A stretch of DNA of 64,000 nucleotides from Acanthornis magna (taxonomy: Eukaryota > Chordata > Aves > Passeriformes > Acanthizidae). Below the pieces are notes generated by a model, which did not search any database, was not told the origin of the DNA, and saw only the letters and a list, made by a program, of their open reading frames with translations. Made by a program: the position numbers and the translations under genes. The DNA lies in NCBI GenBank assembly GCA_036785705.1, contig JAWUZG010000084.1, positions 16,443,501 to 16,507,500 on the forward strand, read 5' to 3'. Positions 35,871 through 48,716 of this stretch are shown here, piece after piece; the first letter of the stretch is position 1, and the number at the start of each line of letters is the position of its first letter.

Positions 35871-38301
35871 TGCTTTCGACATGATATTAAAAATACTGTT
35901 GCAGACCTCAGAAAAATATGCAGGTCCTTCAGCAGAGGGAGAAGTTCGTACAGCATTGTTTCCTCATGAATTTGAGTCAGGCCCATCTGACCTTTATGGA
36001 GGCTAATAATAAAGCAATAAGGTGACACGCAGTAAAGCATGTCATTCTGTGAGTAGTTCTGCAAGAGGATACATGAAACAAAAGGGCAGTTCAATGCCCT
36101 GAGGCTTTGGGGATCTGCTTGGTTTGTGGGATGTGCATCCTGTACACTGCTGGCATTGCACAGACTATGTGGGAACGCACATGTCACAACAAACAATGCT
36201 AAAAGAACAAGGCCTAAAAACAAGTGTAAGAAAATTAAGATTTATTATTACTGTCACACTGCCTTTGTCATTGGCTGGTTTGATGTTCTGGAGAGGTTTT
36301 CAATGAAATTTTCAGAAGATCAATTATTTTTATTGCTATTATACAAAAATCTCAAATTTTTCTGCTCCCGTGTCCTCAGTGATTTATTTTCACTGGATCC
36401 AGCAGTCCCCATCCACAGAATGTTACCATTTTATGAGGGACAGACTCACATTCTAAGCACAGCAAAACAACCCCAAAAGCACAGAGAATAATCCATAGTG
36501 ACAGCAGTAGAAGTTTGTTCTACTCAGAGATTGCAAATGACATATGTAGTACCATGTGCTAAGCAAGCTGTGATAGTCACTCACCCTTTGAGGTGCCTAG
36601 CAACCCTCAGTAGCATTCAGTAGGAAGAGAAGATTTTCAGCACTCAACAGAATTAAATTCCTAATAAAACTTGTTTACTTAGAACCAATCCTAGCAGCCC
36701 TCAATGGTCCCTAAAATCAGGCAGAGGAAAGCAGACTTAGCACAAGAGCAAATCATTAGTTACTGCAATCGCAGCATCGAAACCAATTTGATTTAAAAAG
36801 GAAATTTCTTAAGGAAATTTTTTAAAATAATGTCAGTTTCGTAGAACTTCCAGTGAACTGGCCAACAAAGTGGGAATCAGAAGTTCAAAGCTCTGAACTT
36901 CATCATACCTTTCTGACATTTTAACTATATCTATATATAAATATCTATACCAATGCTTTACATTTACATCCAATTCAGATACATTTTCAGCACATATACT
37001 ATATAAACAGCCATTAGTATAACAGGAAACCTAATCAGCGGAGCTTGAAACAATACAAAAATTGAAAACCCAATTTCAGTAAGTTAATGACATCTGTGGT
37101 ATTCCCACCAGAAATATCCAATCGCAGGAAGTTGGATGCAAAAATTAAACACAAGCATTTCCAGTGACTCCCATTAGACCATATTAGGATCCATGTATCA
37201 GCTAAAACTAGGTCTGGATGATAAAAAATCAAGCCAATCAATTAAAAAAAAAAGATGCAAAAACTCAAATGGCACTCAAATATTACCAAGTAGCCAGTAA
37301 GAGCTAAGCTATATGTGAGGACAATTGGTAGTTTGATCAGTAGCAGAACAGGAAAAGAAGATCCCTCTCACAGACCAAAGGTAGCTTTTTAGAATTTACA
37401 AATATCCTGTCCCTGCCTGAGAAGGATATGATAAAAGCAACAGTCTGCCTAGAAATCCAGTAAGTAATCTCATTCATCATCTTAAGGACATAAAAGCATA
37501 AGAATAAATGTGTGTAAAAAAATATTGTCTTGGATTTCTTGATCCTTTGATATAAATCAAGATAAATACAAATGAAATAAAGCCCAGAAAAAATTACATG
37601 CTGATGGGACAAGCCTCCTCATTCCACTTGAAAAAACTGATTTTCTCAGAACAGAAGGCATCTGCTAGCCAAACCCAGCAAACATTTAATTTTTCTGTAA
37701 TAAGAAACTCTTTCACAAAAAACAGAGTGATGTGTAAAATTGCACCTGTGACAGCTGTTCTTACTTACTGGCTATTGGTCTGCTGGAAATGCATTAATTT
37801 GAACTTTAATACTATTGGAACCATTATCACCCTTGGGGCTTTTTATATAGATATAATGTTAGTTACCGATCACCTACTACTTCATACAGTAATGGTGCTT
37901 CATAGAATATATTGGAATGTGTACAGATTGGTATACTGAACACAAAGAATACGCTTTTCTATGATTTTCTGTATTTCTGTACATGCCATATATGTATATA
38001 AACTAAAACTTATAATACCAACAGCAAGTTAAATATATGAGACACATAATATTTAAAATAAAAAAATACACAAATAAAGAAGCACTTTATAAATTTCAAT
38101 TAATTATGAGAGTTTCTAACACCAATAAAGAGGTTTAGATTGCCTATTCTTCAGTATAACTGGCTTCAGCTGTTCCAGAAGGTCATCAGCTGCTGTGAAA
38201 TGCCTGACCTGGTGATAATAGCCACTGAGAGTTCCATAAAGAAAACAGTGAAATAGTAATTTCATTAGTATAGCTCTTACACAGGGCAGCATACTGGAAA
38301 A
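35871..38301. other. AT-rich non-coding stretch, nothing recognised
   Basis: No exon or repeat family is recognised. A minus-strand open frame ending at 35834 looks signal-peptide-like at its N-terminus but begins at a TTG codon, so it is not a credible gene. Confidence 0.55.
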
Positions 38302-38530
38302 CCATAGAAACACAGCGTGGCTGAGGTTGGAAGGGACCTCTCTAAGTCATCTGGTACCAAACCCACGCTCAAGCCCCCAGATTCAGTGGCCTCTGGCCCT
38401 GCACCAGCGCAAGGGCTTGTCCCTCCTCAGGTGCAGAACTTTGCATCTCTCTGTGTTGAATTTCATGAGGCTCCTGTCAGCCCATTTCTCCAGCCCAAGG
38501 TCCCTCTGGATGGCAGCACAACACTCTGAA
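38302..38530 (-). mobile_element. CR1 LINE fragment with internal deletion, minus strand
   Basis: The plus strand starts with CCATAGAAACACAGCGTGGC and GGTTGGAAGGGACCTCTCTA (reverse complement of the CR1 3' terminus). It then jumps to CTCAGGTGCAGAACTTTGCA, TTGAATTTCATGAGGCTCC and AAGGTCCCTCTGGATGGCAG, which lie well upstream in CR1. The segment between is mostly deleted or diverged. The open frames of 70 and 83 codons across it are shadows. Confidence 0.92.
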
Positions 38531-38940
38531 TATGCATATATAACACATTCTTGGGTCACTTGTTTAATACACTGCTAATTTTGTGACTTCACCTTTTTTT
38601 TTCCTTTATTTCTTCCTGTGAAATATAAAAAATATTAACACTTTCCCCTTCTTCCTTTGCAATTTAGTGAATCAATAATATATGCATTATGTGATTTTTT
38701 AGCAGAGAATGAATTTTTTTATTACTTTCTGGAAAGTATCACTTTACAAATGCTGCTGCAAAAAAACCTTAAAACACTGCAGGCTTGGGCCTCTTAGTCT
38801 CACAATGAATACTCTTCATCTAAATGCATTCAATCACATTTTTATTTAAAAATGTGATATAATAAATGAAACATCTGTAATCTTATCTTGGTGCTCTCCT
38901 GAAAGTCTAGGGGTCTAAAGGGCTGAAGTATAGTCAAAGG
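38531..38940. other. AT-rich non-coding stretch, nothing recognised
   Basis: Short AT-rich interval between a CR1 piece and a T/G-rich simple repeat. Nothing is recognised. Confidence 0.5.
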
Positions 38941-39116
38941 GTTGGGGTGTTTTTTTGTTTGTTTTTTGGGGCGTTGTTTGGCAGGATTATTTTGTTGTTT
39001 TGTTTTGGGTGGGCTTTTTTGTTTTGTTTTGTTTGGTTTTGGGTTTTTGCTTGGTTTTGGGTTTGTTTTTTTTTTTTGGTTGGTTGGTTTTTGGTTTTGT
39101 TTTGGCCAGTCGGCAT
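38941..39116. repeat. T/G-rich low-complexity block, degenerate (GTTTT)n
   Basis: About 175 bases dominated by GTTTT, GGTTTT and TTGG units with long T runs. It is the strand complement in composition of the A/C block at 42284-42440. Hydrophobic translations over it are artefacts. Confidence 0.9.
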
Positions 39117-40636
39117 TTTTTTGAAAAAGAAAGGAAATAAGCTAAGGCACTAAAGTTCTGTATTGGGTACCTGGTGATGGAAACCTTACGGCCTGAGTTT
39201 CAGGGTTATTGAAGTCTCAGCGAATTCAAAGTTGGTCATCATCAGCGTTTTGTAAATTCAGACTTTGCAGGTATTTAAACTTGGTTACCTGTATACCAAC
39301 ACATCTAACACAGAATATTAACACATGTATGGCAATCCCAACTTTGAAAAAGGATTATGTAATTTTAACCACCTTCTAAGAAGTGGAATGATCATAACCA
39401 GTGAAAATCGATAAAATATTTCATAAGTGGAATTCTGCATAACCTCCAAGTTTTATTATGCTATTATTCACATTATTTTGTATTTAAATTAATGAAAATT
39501 AAAGAAAGCAGGTATGAAGCTTTGAATAACTCTGAAACTTTTAACTTTAAACTACATACACATTCCTAATACAAATATACTGAATCTCACTTATGCTTCA
39601 TTAGTGTCAGTCTCAGTGTGAAGAAAATCTGTAGGAGAATGATTCAAAGCTAATAGAGAAAAATACAAATTTTCTCTCAAATTTGCCTGCAGGGCAGAGG
39701 GAAACCAAATAATTGTCGTTTTGCCCCAGCTCTTTTCCACTGACAAGGAATGATAGTTTCTGAGGAGGAGGAAATACTGCCAGTCACCACAGCCTAGATC
39801 ATGTATATTGCTGGCACCTGAAGGAATATTGGATTCAAAGAATTATTGGATGACAAAGAAATCTTACCAGTATATTTCACATTAACTTAGTCCGTCATCT
39901 CCATCATATACCTTCTGATGCAATCATGGATGCAAAGTCACCCTAAGTCTAAGCAATCTTGTAATCAAAATGATAATGACAGGCAGGAAATTCAGAGATG
40001 AATGAGTGACCAGAAAGCTTATTTTAGAAGGACAGATTAGTCCAACATGACTAAATAAAAATTTTAAAAAGTGATTTTATGAATATCTGAAGGTTACAGA
40101 TCTTGAGGAAGAAAATTTAGCATGGTACAGCGAGAATGAAATGCCAATAAAACAACAATAGTATGAAATGAAGGTAATAAGCTGAAGAGCAGCAGAACAC
40201 TTCATGAGACTGAAATCTGTCCAACAGAGACATAATTCTGTAAGGCAGGAACATTTGGAAATAGAGTAGACAAAGCATGAGACAGCATGAAACAATTGTG
40301 TACTGATGACACAGAAGGCTAAATCATCTATATTTGGCTTTTTGTCTTTGAGATTACTTATTCTAGTCAATCATTCTGGAGCACCACTACACTCTAACAC
40401 CTCTTTCTTTCATTTTCTTTCTCCCTTCCCCTTCCTTTTGAAAGCACTGTCAAAATGGATGTGACCTCATTTCCCTTATTTTTCCTCCTGCTTTAAAGGA
40501 ACAATCTGTATAATCACTATGTTTACCCGAATGTTTTCACATTTGGTTCTTTATATCTGAAAACCTATTTTAAGCAACATCTGAACACAGTGTTCAACAT
40601 TCCTCCCTTAAAATGAAGTTTTCTGTAGTCACATGA
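39117..40636. other. AT-rich non-coding stretch, nothing recognised
   Basis: Unique-looking AT-rich sequence. The minus-strand frame at 40077-40370 has no recognisable motif. Confidence 0.55.
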
Positions 40637-40681
40637 TTTTTATAAGGTCACCTATCACATAAGTCAGTGACCTTATAAAAA
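40637..40681. repeat. Perfect 15-bp inverted repeat, 15-base loop
   Basis: TTTTTATAAGGTCAC (40637-40651) and GTGACCTTATAAAAA (40667-40681) are exact reverse complements around a 15-base spacer. Each arm contains AGGTCA, the nuclear-receptor half-site, so the element has two inverted half-sites 17 bases apart. It could also be a transcription-blocking hairpin or a tiny inverted-repeat element. No flanking duplication is seen. Confidence 0.88.
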
Positions 40682-41843
40682 AGTAGATGAATGAGTGAGG
40701 AAAGATTTGGGCTGGAGAAAATGTTAAGTATCATGATTGTTTACCACAAGCCCACATCCATATAGAAAGTTCATTCACAAAGAGTGGACTAAGGCCCTTC
40801 CAAAGAGAGCAAAAAGCCTAGAAGCCTGCAAGCATTTTAGAGAAAAGATTTAATGTTAATCCAAGTCTAGAAAGAAGTATTCAAAAGTTTTTGATGACAG
40901 AAGAAAATAAATGTTTTTCTCTCCTTGTTAAAAAAAAAAAAAATTAAACCAGTTTTTCTTTATTGGGAAACTATTTTAAATACAGAATGTCTGTATATCT
41001 TTGTTGAAATGTTATATATCTGCTAAAGGGGAAGGGTAATGAATTTCTAGGATGTTTTTTGTAATATTCAGAATTTTTCCAAGAATTTTTTTCCAAACAC
41101 TTTCAAATGTCAAAAACAAAAGGAGGAAAAAATGCAAAGAGAGTCACTAGGATGCTAATAGCTTATTTTATGCCAATAGCTGTGAATATTTGAATTCTTT
41201 TAAAGAAATTATGTATCTTATTAAATACTTATATTATCATTTTTTCAATACAAGAACCATTATCTACTTTGAGTCTCTTGCAACAATTATCTGAAATGTA
41301 TTGAATTTTTGTATCCCAATAACCTCAACATCCTCACTATTACACTCAATATTAAGAAATGGAAATTTCATGTAATTCAGTAAAATGTTGAAGTTTTTGG
41401 TCCCAATGAAAGAAATTTTAAAAAAAAATTAAAATTTATTTTCATGTTATATTTAGTATGATTATGATTTTTACTTGTGGTCTGAAACTGGGGGATTATC
41501 TAAGAGCTTCTATTGTCTTTTGGTGGGGTACCTGCAATAGAAAAATCTCTATACAGAGTTGTTTAACTGACTTGATGATGTTTGATGTGTAAGAGCAGGA
41601 TCTTTTAAAGGAAGTAAATCTATCCCCAATTGTACTTCTTACTTCAACTCCAGGAAAAATAACATTTTTTGGTTGATAGTCTGAAAGTATGATTTCAACT
41701 GATATATTTCACACTATTAAATTAATCTTAAATTCTGGTGAAATTCAACAATTTGCAGACTGCACTGGAGACACACAAGAACAGAATAACATGGGTTCTG
41801 CATATCTGAGACTCTGTAGGAAAGAAGATGTGATAGAAAAGTT
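40682..41843. other. AT-rich non-coding stretch with one A run
   Basis: No gene is recognised. Poly(A) of 14 bases lies at 40930-40943. Confidence 0.55.
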
Positions 41844-41978
41844 TTATTAAATAAAATATTATAAAGGAAATAAATAAGAAATAAGTAAATACATAACAAA
41901 TAATAATGAAGTAAGTATAAAGTAAGAGTAAAATAAAGAATAAATAAATAAGTAATAACAAAGTAAAACATAAATAAC
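41844..41978. repeat. Degenerate TAAA/ATAAG simple repeat
   Basis: About 135 bases of imperfect ATAAA, TAAGT and ATAAT units, almost free of C. The Tyr/Leu/Phe-rich minus-strand frames over it are composition artefacts. Confidence 0.85.
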
Positions 41979-42283
41979 CTGTGGTACTACAATCTCATGG
42001 CCAAGTGATACTTTCTGTATCATAGGAACCTGCACAATGCAGGAACTCTCGACAGAAGAATGTATAAAAAGTACTTGGAATAAAATTTATCTGTGTATCC
42101 CTGAAAAACTATATGTAGTGAGCTAAGTTTGGAAAAAAAAAAAATCACATAGAATACTACTGAAGTATTGCTAGTTCCCACTAAACACAAATCTGGTTTG
42201 AATTCCAAGGAGATCTTAGAGTTTTTGTTTTCTTATTTGTAATACAATGACAGGAAGCTTTGAAATAAAAAGTAATTTCAAGC
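41979..42283. other. AT-rich non-coding interval
   Basis: Nothing is recognised between the two simple-repeat blocks except a 12-base A run at about 42133-42144. Confidence 0.5.
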
Positions 42284-42440
42284 AGAAAAAACAAAACAAT
42301 CAAAGAAACAGAACAAAAAACCAACCCCCCAAAACAAAAAAAACAAACAAAAAGACACACAAAAAAACCCCCAAAACCAATCAAAAACCCAAATCAAAAC
42401 AACAACAACAAAAACACATAAAGAAATCCCAAAAAATTAA
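42284..42440. repeat. A/C-rich low-complexity block, degenerate (CAAAA)n
   Basis: About 155 bases of CAAAA, ACAAA, CCCAAAA and CAACAA units. It is complementary in composition to the T/G block at 38941-39116, so transcripts spanning both could pair imperfectly. Confidence 0.9.
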
Positions 42441-43437
42441 CCAAATCACAATATTTGTCTTCATTTCTGATGAACAGGAAGAAATGTTAAGGGAGTCTAT
42501 TGTAATCAAGTAGAATCTGATGTGTTTTGTCCTTACCACCTCTTGGGAGATAAGTGAGTGATTGCCTTGGAGAACAAGTGATTTAGCCTAACTTGACTCA
42601 AAGGTTCTGTCATTTGTAAAGGACAAATTTGTAAAGTTAAATAAGAAATTATTCCCTCCACCCAGGCTCATTTTAGGGCAATTATGGGGAGTACAATACA
42701 CAGTGATATGTCTATTTTGTATAGATGAGAAGTTTTTCTGAATATTCCATATTTTATTATAGGAAAAAGTTTTTTTGTTATCTTTGCAGAACACCAAGAA
42801 CAGCTAATAAACCTGTTTTATAATAAATCCCAACTTGACACTTTTGGGTTTTTGTTTTGGTTTAGGGTTTTTTTTGATCAGGTTATTCTCAGCACATTCT
42901 GGAAACCAGAAGCCAGTCCTCTGAGCAAAATATGAGTGGCAAAAGTGGAGTTATGATTGAAATCTAGCCTTGCTCTAATAGAGATATGGAGCCAAATAAC
43001 CACAGCAGCGCTTGGATCCTTTTGCTGCCATGTCCTGAGCCTAGGCTTTCAGTGATGGCTGAAAATGGAAGAGTATCCACAATATTTGCCTTTGATGCTA
43101 TGTTTGTAGAATGGTCAGTGCTATCAAAATACTGTGTACATTTATCTTTAACATACACCTGCAAAGCAAAGAAACGATGTGAGGCTACCGAGGAACACAG
43201 AGAAAATAATATATTTTTTTAAAAAGTTGTTTTTTTCTTTAATGAAAAAGGGAAGTGAGCTCTAATTTCTTGAATTGAGAAAGAAGCAATCTAAACCCAG
43301 AACCATATTTCCCAATGCCATTATGTAGCTAATTTCCTGGAAGAAGGGGATTTTGAGAAGCTTAAGGACTGAGTCAACAGAAATACCTGGAAGTTCAAGC
43401 AGTGGAATGTCTGCAATCAGCACAGCTCCAGCCAGGC
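42441..43437. other. AT-rich non-coding stretch, nothing recognised
   Basis: It contains a small T/G-rich patch (about 42843-42878). No exon is recognised. Confidence 0.5.
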
Positions 43438-43520
43438 TTACTGACTGTTCCAGGAGAAACTCTGGGGGAGAGAACCTGGAGGTCCTACTGGATGCCAGGT
43501 TGAGCACAAGAATTTCCACT
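43438..43520 (+). mobile_element. Short CR1 LINE remnant
   Basis: CTGGGGGAGAGAACCTGGAG, then TCCTACTGGATGCCAGGTTG and AGCAC follow the CR1 segment that encodes the ED-L-VLLDA/DSKL-SMS-like stretch. The same stretch is present in the 4112-4762 fragment near 4575-4615. Only about 80 bases are convincing. Similarity may extend weakly to both sides. Confidence 0.7.
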
Positions 43521-46500
43521 GAGCACTTTGGGAGGACAAGTGGTCATGAGGATTTCTAATAGCCCTTTCCGTACTATAATTCCCCAATTCTATTTAGTTG
43601 TAGAAGTAGCCACACATGCACGGACATATTCACAAATATTTTCTCATAAATACACAATAAAATTAATTCACAACTTCAAATACGCAAAAATTAAGTAAGC
43701 AGAAGTGTAACAATTTTATGTAGTTCGAAGGGTTATTTTCGGCCATTTGAAAAGAAAAAGTCTTAGAAAAAAAGGAGAAAAATTAAGCTTTTTGTTATCT
43801 AAACTTCCAACTTACAGAAACAGACATAAGGGAAAAAATCCAATCATGGTGTAATTCTTTCACATAATGGATATACTTTTATAGGTGTCATAAATTAAAT
43901 TTTATATGTGATCTAATCCAATATTATGCACAATAATTAAAATTTTAAAAGTAATAACCGCTATTTTGAAAGAACAGAATGCTTAGTTCTAAACCCACTT
44001 TCATTTGTTTCCCAAGGGTCTAAAAGGTGCTGAACAACTACAGCCTCTAATGACTTTGTAATCCTATTTTGCACTTGGCTTATTATAGTAACTTGCATTT
44101 CTCTTCTATGGCTCAATCCTGCATGGTAGAGAGATCTAGTCCTGATCCAGTAAAACATCCTGGTTCCTGCAGGTTGGATCCACATCACACAGTCTCTAGG
44201 TATTTCCATGTCAGTGAGGATGACAGAAGAAGGAAGAGTTTTAACACGGCTTTGCCAACACAAAAGAAAGCTGAAAAAGGCTTAGGTAAAGAAGGTAGTA
44301 AAATGAACAAATTGCAATAAATTGATTTCTTTGTGGATCAAGGCATTGTCTGATTTGGAACTATAACTAAATCACAATTCCCTTCCTGGGATTCTTCTTG
44401 GATATTCCTTTCCCTACTGAAGGAGTTGAACAACTGCTCAGCCTAGCTTTTCATTTACTCTCATCTGTATTGTCATCTCATGCACAATAAAATAACTTGA
44501 ATTTTCAAGCTGTGTTTTTCAGATAGGTGAGTCATGTTCATGAACTAATTATACCTTTTAATATACTTCTTTGCTTTTATATTTTAGTTAGCATTACTTC
44601 AAGGGTTGGGGTTTTTTTGTTACTCTATTTGTTATTAATTAATAATACGTTTCTAACCAAATAATGATCTATAATATTTACATGTAACAGCTGTTAATTT
44701 TTGCTGCACTTACTCTGCCCTACACAAAAGCAAGTACAAAATGCTTGCCTTTTAGGAAAAGAGCTCCATTTAAAGTTAATATCTCTGGGTTACTGCTTCT
44801 TGATCACTCTGGAATTCCTTCAGTCCATTTTACCTCTACAACAACTCAGAACTCAGAAGCTATGGAAAAAAAATACAGGAAATGACAATTTCTTTTAAGA
44901 ATTAACACTGTATTAAATGCCTTTGGAGGAGGAGGGATGAAAGGAGAAAATGGTTCTTTTAATGATTGGGGCACTTTATTTGGACTTAGATAGGATCTAA
45001 TGCATCAATACGAACAATGAGAATAATTACTCAATGACTTTTGATTTAATTTTCTTGGCCAGCTCTGGGACACTGCAAAAGGAACCCAGCTGTTCCTTGA
45101 TTGCACATTTGATATTAAATGGTGTTATATTTTCCTCAGTGCAATGCACAGAGTTACTAACACAGCAAGTCAGTTACTATGTATGTTCTCTGCAGTACTC
45201 TGATCTTAGCAAAATGAAAATAGATTTTATAAAAGAATCAGGTAAGGGATAAAGATAAAGCACAGCATGGAGATGCTGTGCATGCCACTCTGATATACAT
45301 ACAGCAGGACTGGATTTAGGGTACCTGTGCTGTGTATACATACAGATTGGATCTAGCAATAAATGCAATTGCACAGTCAAACTAAACTACATTTATCAGT
45401 TCTATTTAATAAGTGTTTGCACTGCCTGTACCATAGAACTGTGATCATTCATCTTCCAGTCTATTCAAGCACACTGACATAATCTAACAACATAAGCTTT
45501 GAAAAGATAAACATAAAACCAAGCTACACTAATTCTTTTTTATTTAAAAGACAGGTCTGATTAAATACATGATTTACTTTATGTTAGAAGCCAACAGTTT
45601 CTAATGGTATCATAGGAGCTGAAATCCACGAGAACTGCAGCTTTTGAGATTCTCTGACACAGGGAAACTATGAATGTAAAGTGCTCAGATATAGGTTTAG
45701 TTGTCTTACCCAAAGAACTGAAGTTTGAGGGCTTCAGTTTATACCCTCTGCTATCACAGATAATGGTGGTAGCTAATTCCCATGCCTTCTGGAATAGTGG
45801 TGATAAAGAAACTAGAAACACAAAGTCCGTAAAATTTAAATTGAGGATTCTTTGTCCCAAGGCATTAATATTGTGTATGCTTGTTGTTTGAAAAGAATTC
45901 GCCCCAGACCATCACTTCTTGCTTTTTAGTCATGGTGCATAACAACTGTCTCTCATTTACTCAAATCTCATTCACATTTATTCAAGAAGAATGAAAGTAA
46001 CTAGGAATAGCTATTTACACTGTTTGGGTAAGTTTACTGGTAGCATGAGCCAAAATGCAATAGACTTTAAAAGGAATTTACATTTTAAAAAATATGATTA
46101 CTTTTTAATTTCAGCTCTTTCAAAATATTGCAGATTAGTATTTTAAAAATATTTCTACTTTTGCACCTACTGCCTGAAGAATGAGAAATGCTCAGTTTAA
46201 TTTCTTTTCCATCTGGTAACAGGCATTTACTTCCTTCTAAAGATGACTGATGTGCTGATCAAATTTCAGTGCAAGAAAGTATCACCAAATAAGGCCAGAA
46301 TTTTCCATTCGCTTCTGTTGTATTTAGGCAATACTTGTGCCGAAGAATGTTCTAGTTATCCACCCATATTTAGAAAACGTATTGTGTACCATGGTGAGAT
46401 AGTCTTGATTCTTGCCAGATTTGAACAAAAAGGCAACACAACGTTAGATAATTTTAGTCATAATGATACCATTCAGTGGAATCACAGTTATGCAATGCTA

Positions 46501-48670
46501 TGTTTTCACAGCATTGTGGAGTTGTGCTAGGATACTAATTTCTTGGCATTGTAGCCCAATTATTTTCATTTATGAACTCAGAGGGTGGAGGGAAATTTGC
46601 CATGCTAAAATTTGAAGCAGTCCTTTAGCTTTCTACTTTGAGTCCACTGTTGCACACACATTATTACCATAATGGTGGAACAATTCTGCTATTACAGAAG
46701 AGGCAAATTAGACGGATTTAAAAAATGAAAGAACACTGTCAGGAATTTTTTTGATGATCAGTAAAGGAAAAGAGTATAATGTGTAGAAAAGTCATGTAGG
46801 AAGCAGATGTCCTTTGTGGAATACAAACCAAAGCAAATGCAAAAAAGTACCATCTTGGTCTCTTCATCAACTGAAGTTTATGCAGACACCTCTTAACCTA
46901 ACACCCACCACAAAAATAAAGAAAAATACTGTATGTTTGGGAAACAAAAGTGTCTAAATTCCTAGACAGTCATGGCTCTGACTCATCCAATTTTCTCAGT
47001 TTAATAAAATATGACCTTGTGGGAGTAGCCTGTTGCAAAATTTACCGTAACTGTCTTCTGCCTCCAGTGTGAAAAATGAATTCTGAACATGTGGACAATT
47101 TCTCCTTTATTTGGTTAGTTAACTATTGAGGTACCTCTGTGTAACTTCTACCCTTAACCTTCTGGCAACATGGAATTTATGCAATGCACCAAAGTTGATA
47201 AGGATCTCTGAATTAATCTGTAAACTTTTCCCAGAACTCTTAAAAGAGGATGATGTAAACTTAAGGGGGGAGGAAAAAAGAATAAAACCCAGCATAATTA
47301 TGAAATCAATAAACAATTAAGCAATTCAACAAAGCTACTCAAAGTACCACAGAACCAAAAGACAAAGACTCTACAGTAAACTCAATTCATAAAATATATT
47401 TAATGTGCTAAGCAAAGGCAGCACAGAGGTGTTAACCATTTCAGTATTTTAGTTGTGTTGCTAATTCCACAGCCAGCCTTAAGGAAAAATAAAAACAAAA
47501 ATAAAACTAAAAGTTAAAAAAAGGGAAGGAACCTAACATTACATTTTTTCCCTTTCCCAGAGTCTGATCAAATTTTATTTTACTGAATTTGCAATTTAAA
47601 AGCAGTGATTTATGTAGAGGCACAGTACCTTACATTCAGCCAAACACCTGAAATTTGAAAACCCCTTCTCAAATAAACAGGTTTTACTCATCAGAGTGTT
47701 TCTAATTCAGTGGCAGACATGCCTTCCTATGCAAACTCATGGCTACCAGCAATGTGAGAAATCGAGACATCACCAAGCCCTTTGGCTGCACTGGGAGTTT
47801 CCTGGGGCCAGGTGGGTCACAGTATATTGTCCTTGGCTGTGAATTTCACTTTCCTCCCGAGACTCTAAATCTCTTGACCTCTGAGTCACATTTCAAAGTC
47901 CACATACTCTCCATCTGCTTGTTTGCAGAGAAGAGAGAGGATGAGTGTCTGCAGAGCCAGAGAGGAGGTTGAAAGGGGATGATTTAATATCAGAGATCAC
48001 ATTACTATTTCAATAACAATGCACAACACCAGATCCTGACTTTATACCTTTCCACACATGTTTGCTATGAATCAATGAACAAATACTGTCACGACTAAAT
48101 ACTTCTGACAAAAAATAAGGTTATCTGCATCAGGTCCTAGGCCTTAACACAGCCAAAACTCTTATAGCCTCTTGCAGATATATATTATACTTGGCAATTA
48201 GCTGCCTAGATCCTTGTCATTGATTTGGTCCTAATCTTCCAGTAAGGCAAAGTAAAGAAATGAGTCTCCTGGGTTCAAGGTAAAAAAGGACATCTGTATA
48301 TTAATGAGGCAATATAGAAACCTGCCATACATTAGCAGGAAGTGGTTCATCTACTAAATGCATAACAAGCTGACGCATCATTTCAAATGGAAGCAACCAA
48401 CGTTGTGAATTATGACAAAAACAACTTTATGTCTTTAATGCTTGTGAAAATTGACAGTTAGCAGAGTAGATAAAATTTCACAGTGTCCAGGGAAAAGGGT
48501 ATTTTTGCTTTTTAACCATTATAGTGCAAGAACCAAAAAGAAATGAGTAAAAATTTTGGTGTAAAATATGTAGAAAGCTTGATATGGTTTTGCTTGAATA
48601 CTCCTTATTTACTTGTTTAGAGCTAGAATATCAAAGCAATATTTAAATAACTTTATGTTTGCAATTATCC
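43521..48670. other. Long AT-rich non-coding stretch, nothing recognised
   Basis: About 5 kb of unique-looking sequence. A T/G-rich patch lies near 44602-44620. The open frames (for example 43961-44263 minus, 46243-46530 plus) have no recognised domain. Confidence 0.55.
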
Positions 48671-48716
48671 ACTCTTAAGAGTAGGAATTGGTAGGCTTGT
48701 AAGATTACAAGCCTAC
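48671..48716. repeat. Two adjacent perfect palindromes
   Basis: ACTCTTAAGAGT at 48671-48682 is a perfect spacerless 12-bp palindrome. Eight bases later, GTAGGCTTGTAA (48691-48702) pairs perfectly with TTACAAGCCTAC (48705-48716) across a 2-base loop. The second forms a 12-bp stem with five G-C pairs, less likely by chance than the AT-only palindromes elsewhere. No transposon ends or flanking direct repeats are seen. Confidence 0.9.

Noticed and set aside
35834..36223. Minus-strand 129-codon frame with a signal-peptide-like N-terminus
   Set aside because: It begins at a TTG codon rather than ATG and lacks a recognised domain or splice context. Hydrophobic leaders arise often in T-rich DNA.
38942..39153. 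Overlapping Phe/Gly/Leu/Trp-rich frames resembling membrane proteins
   Set aside because: They are translations of the T/G low-complexity block; several frames are open only because of its composition.
41717..41971. Leu/Tyr/Phe-rich minus-strand frames
   Set aside because: They are an artefact of the TAAA/ATAAG simple repeat.
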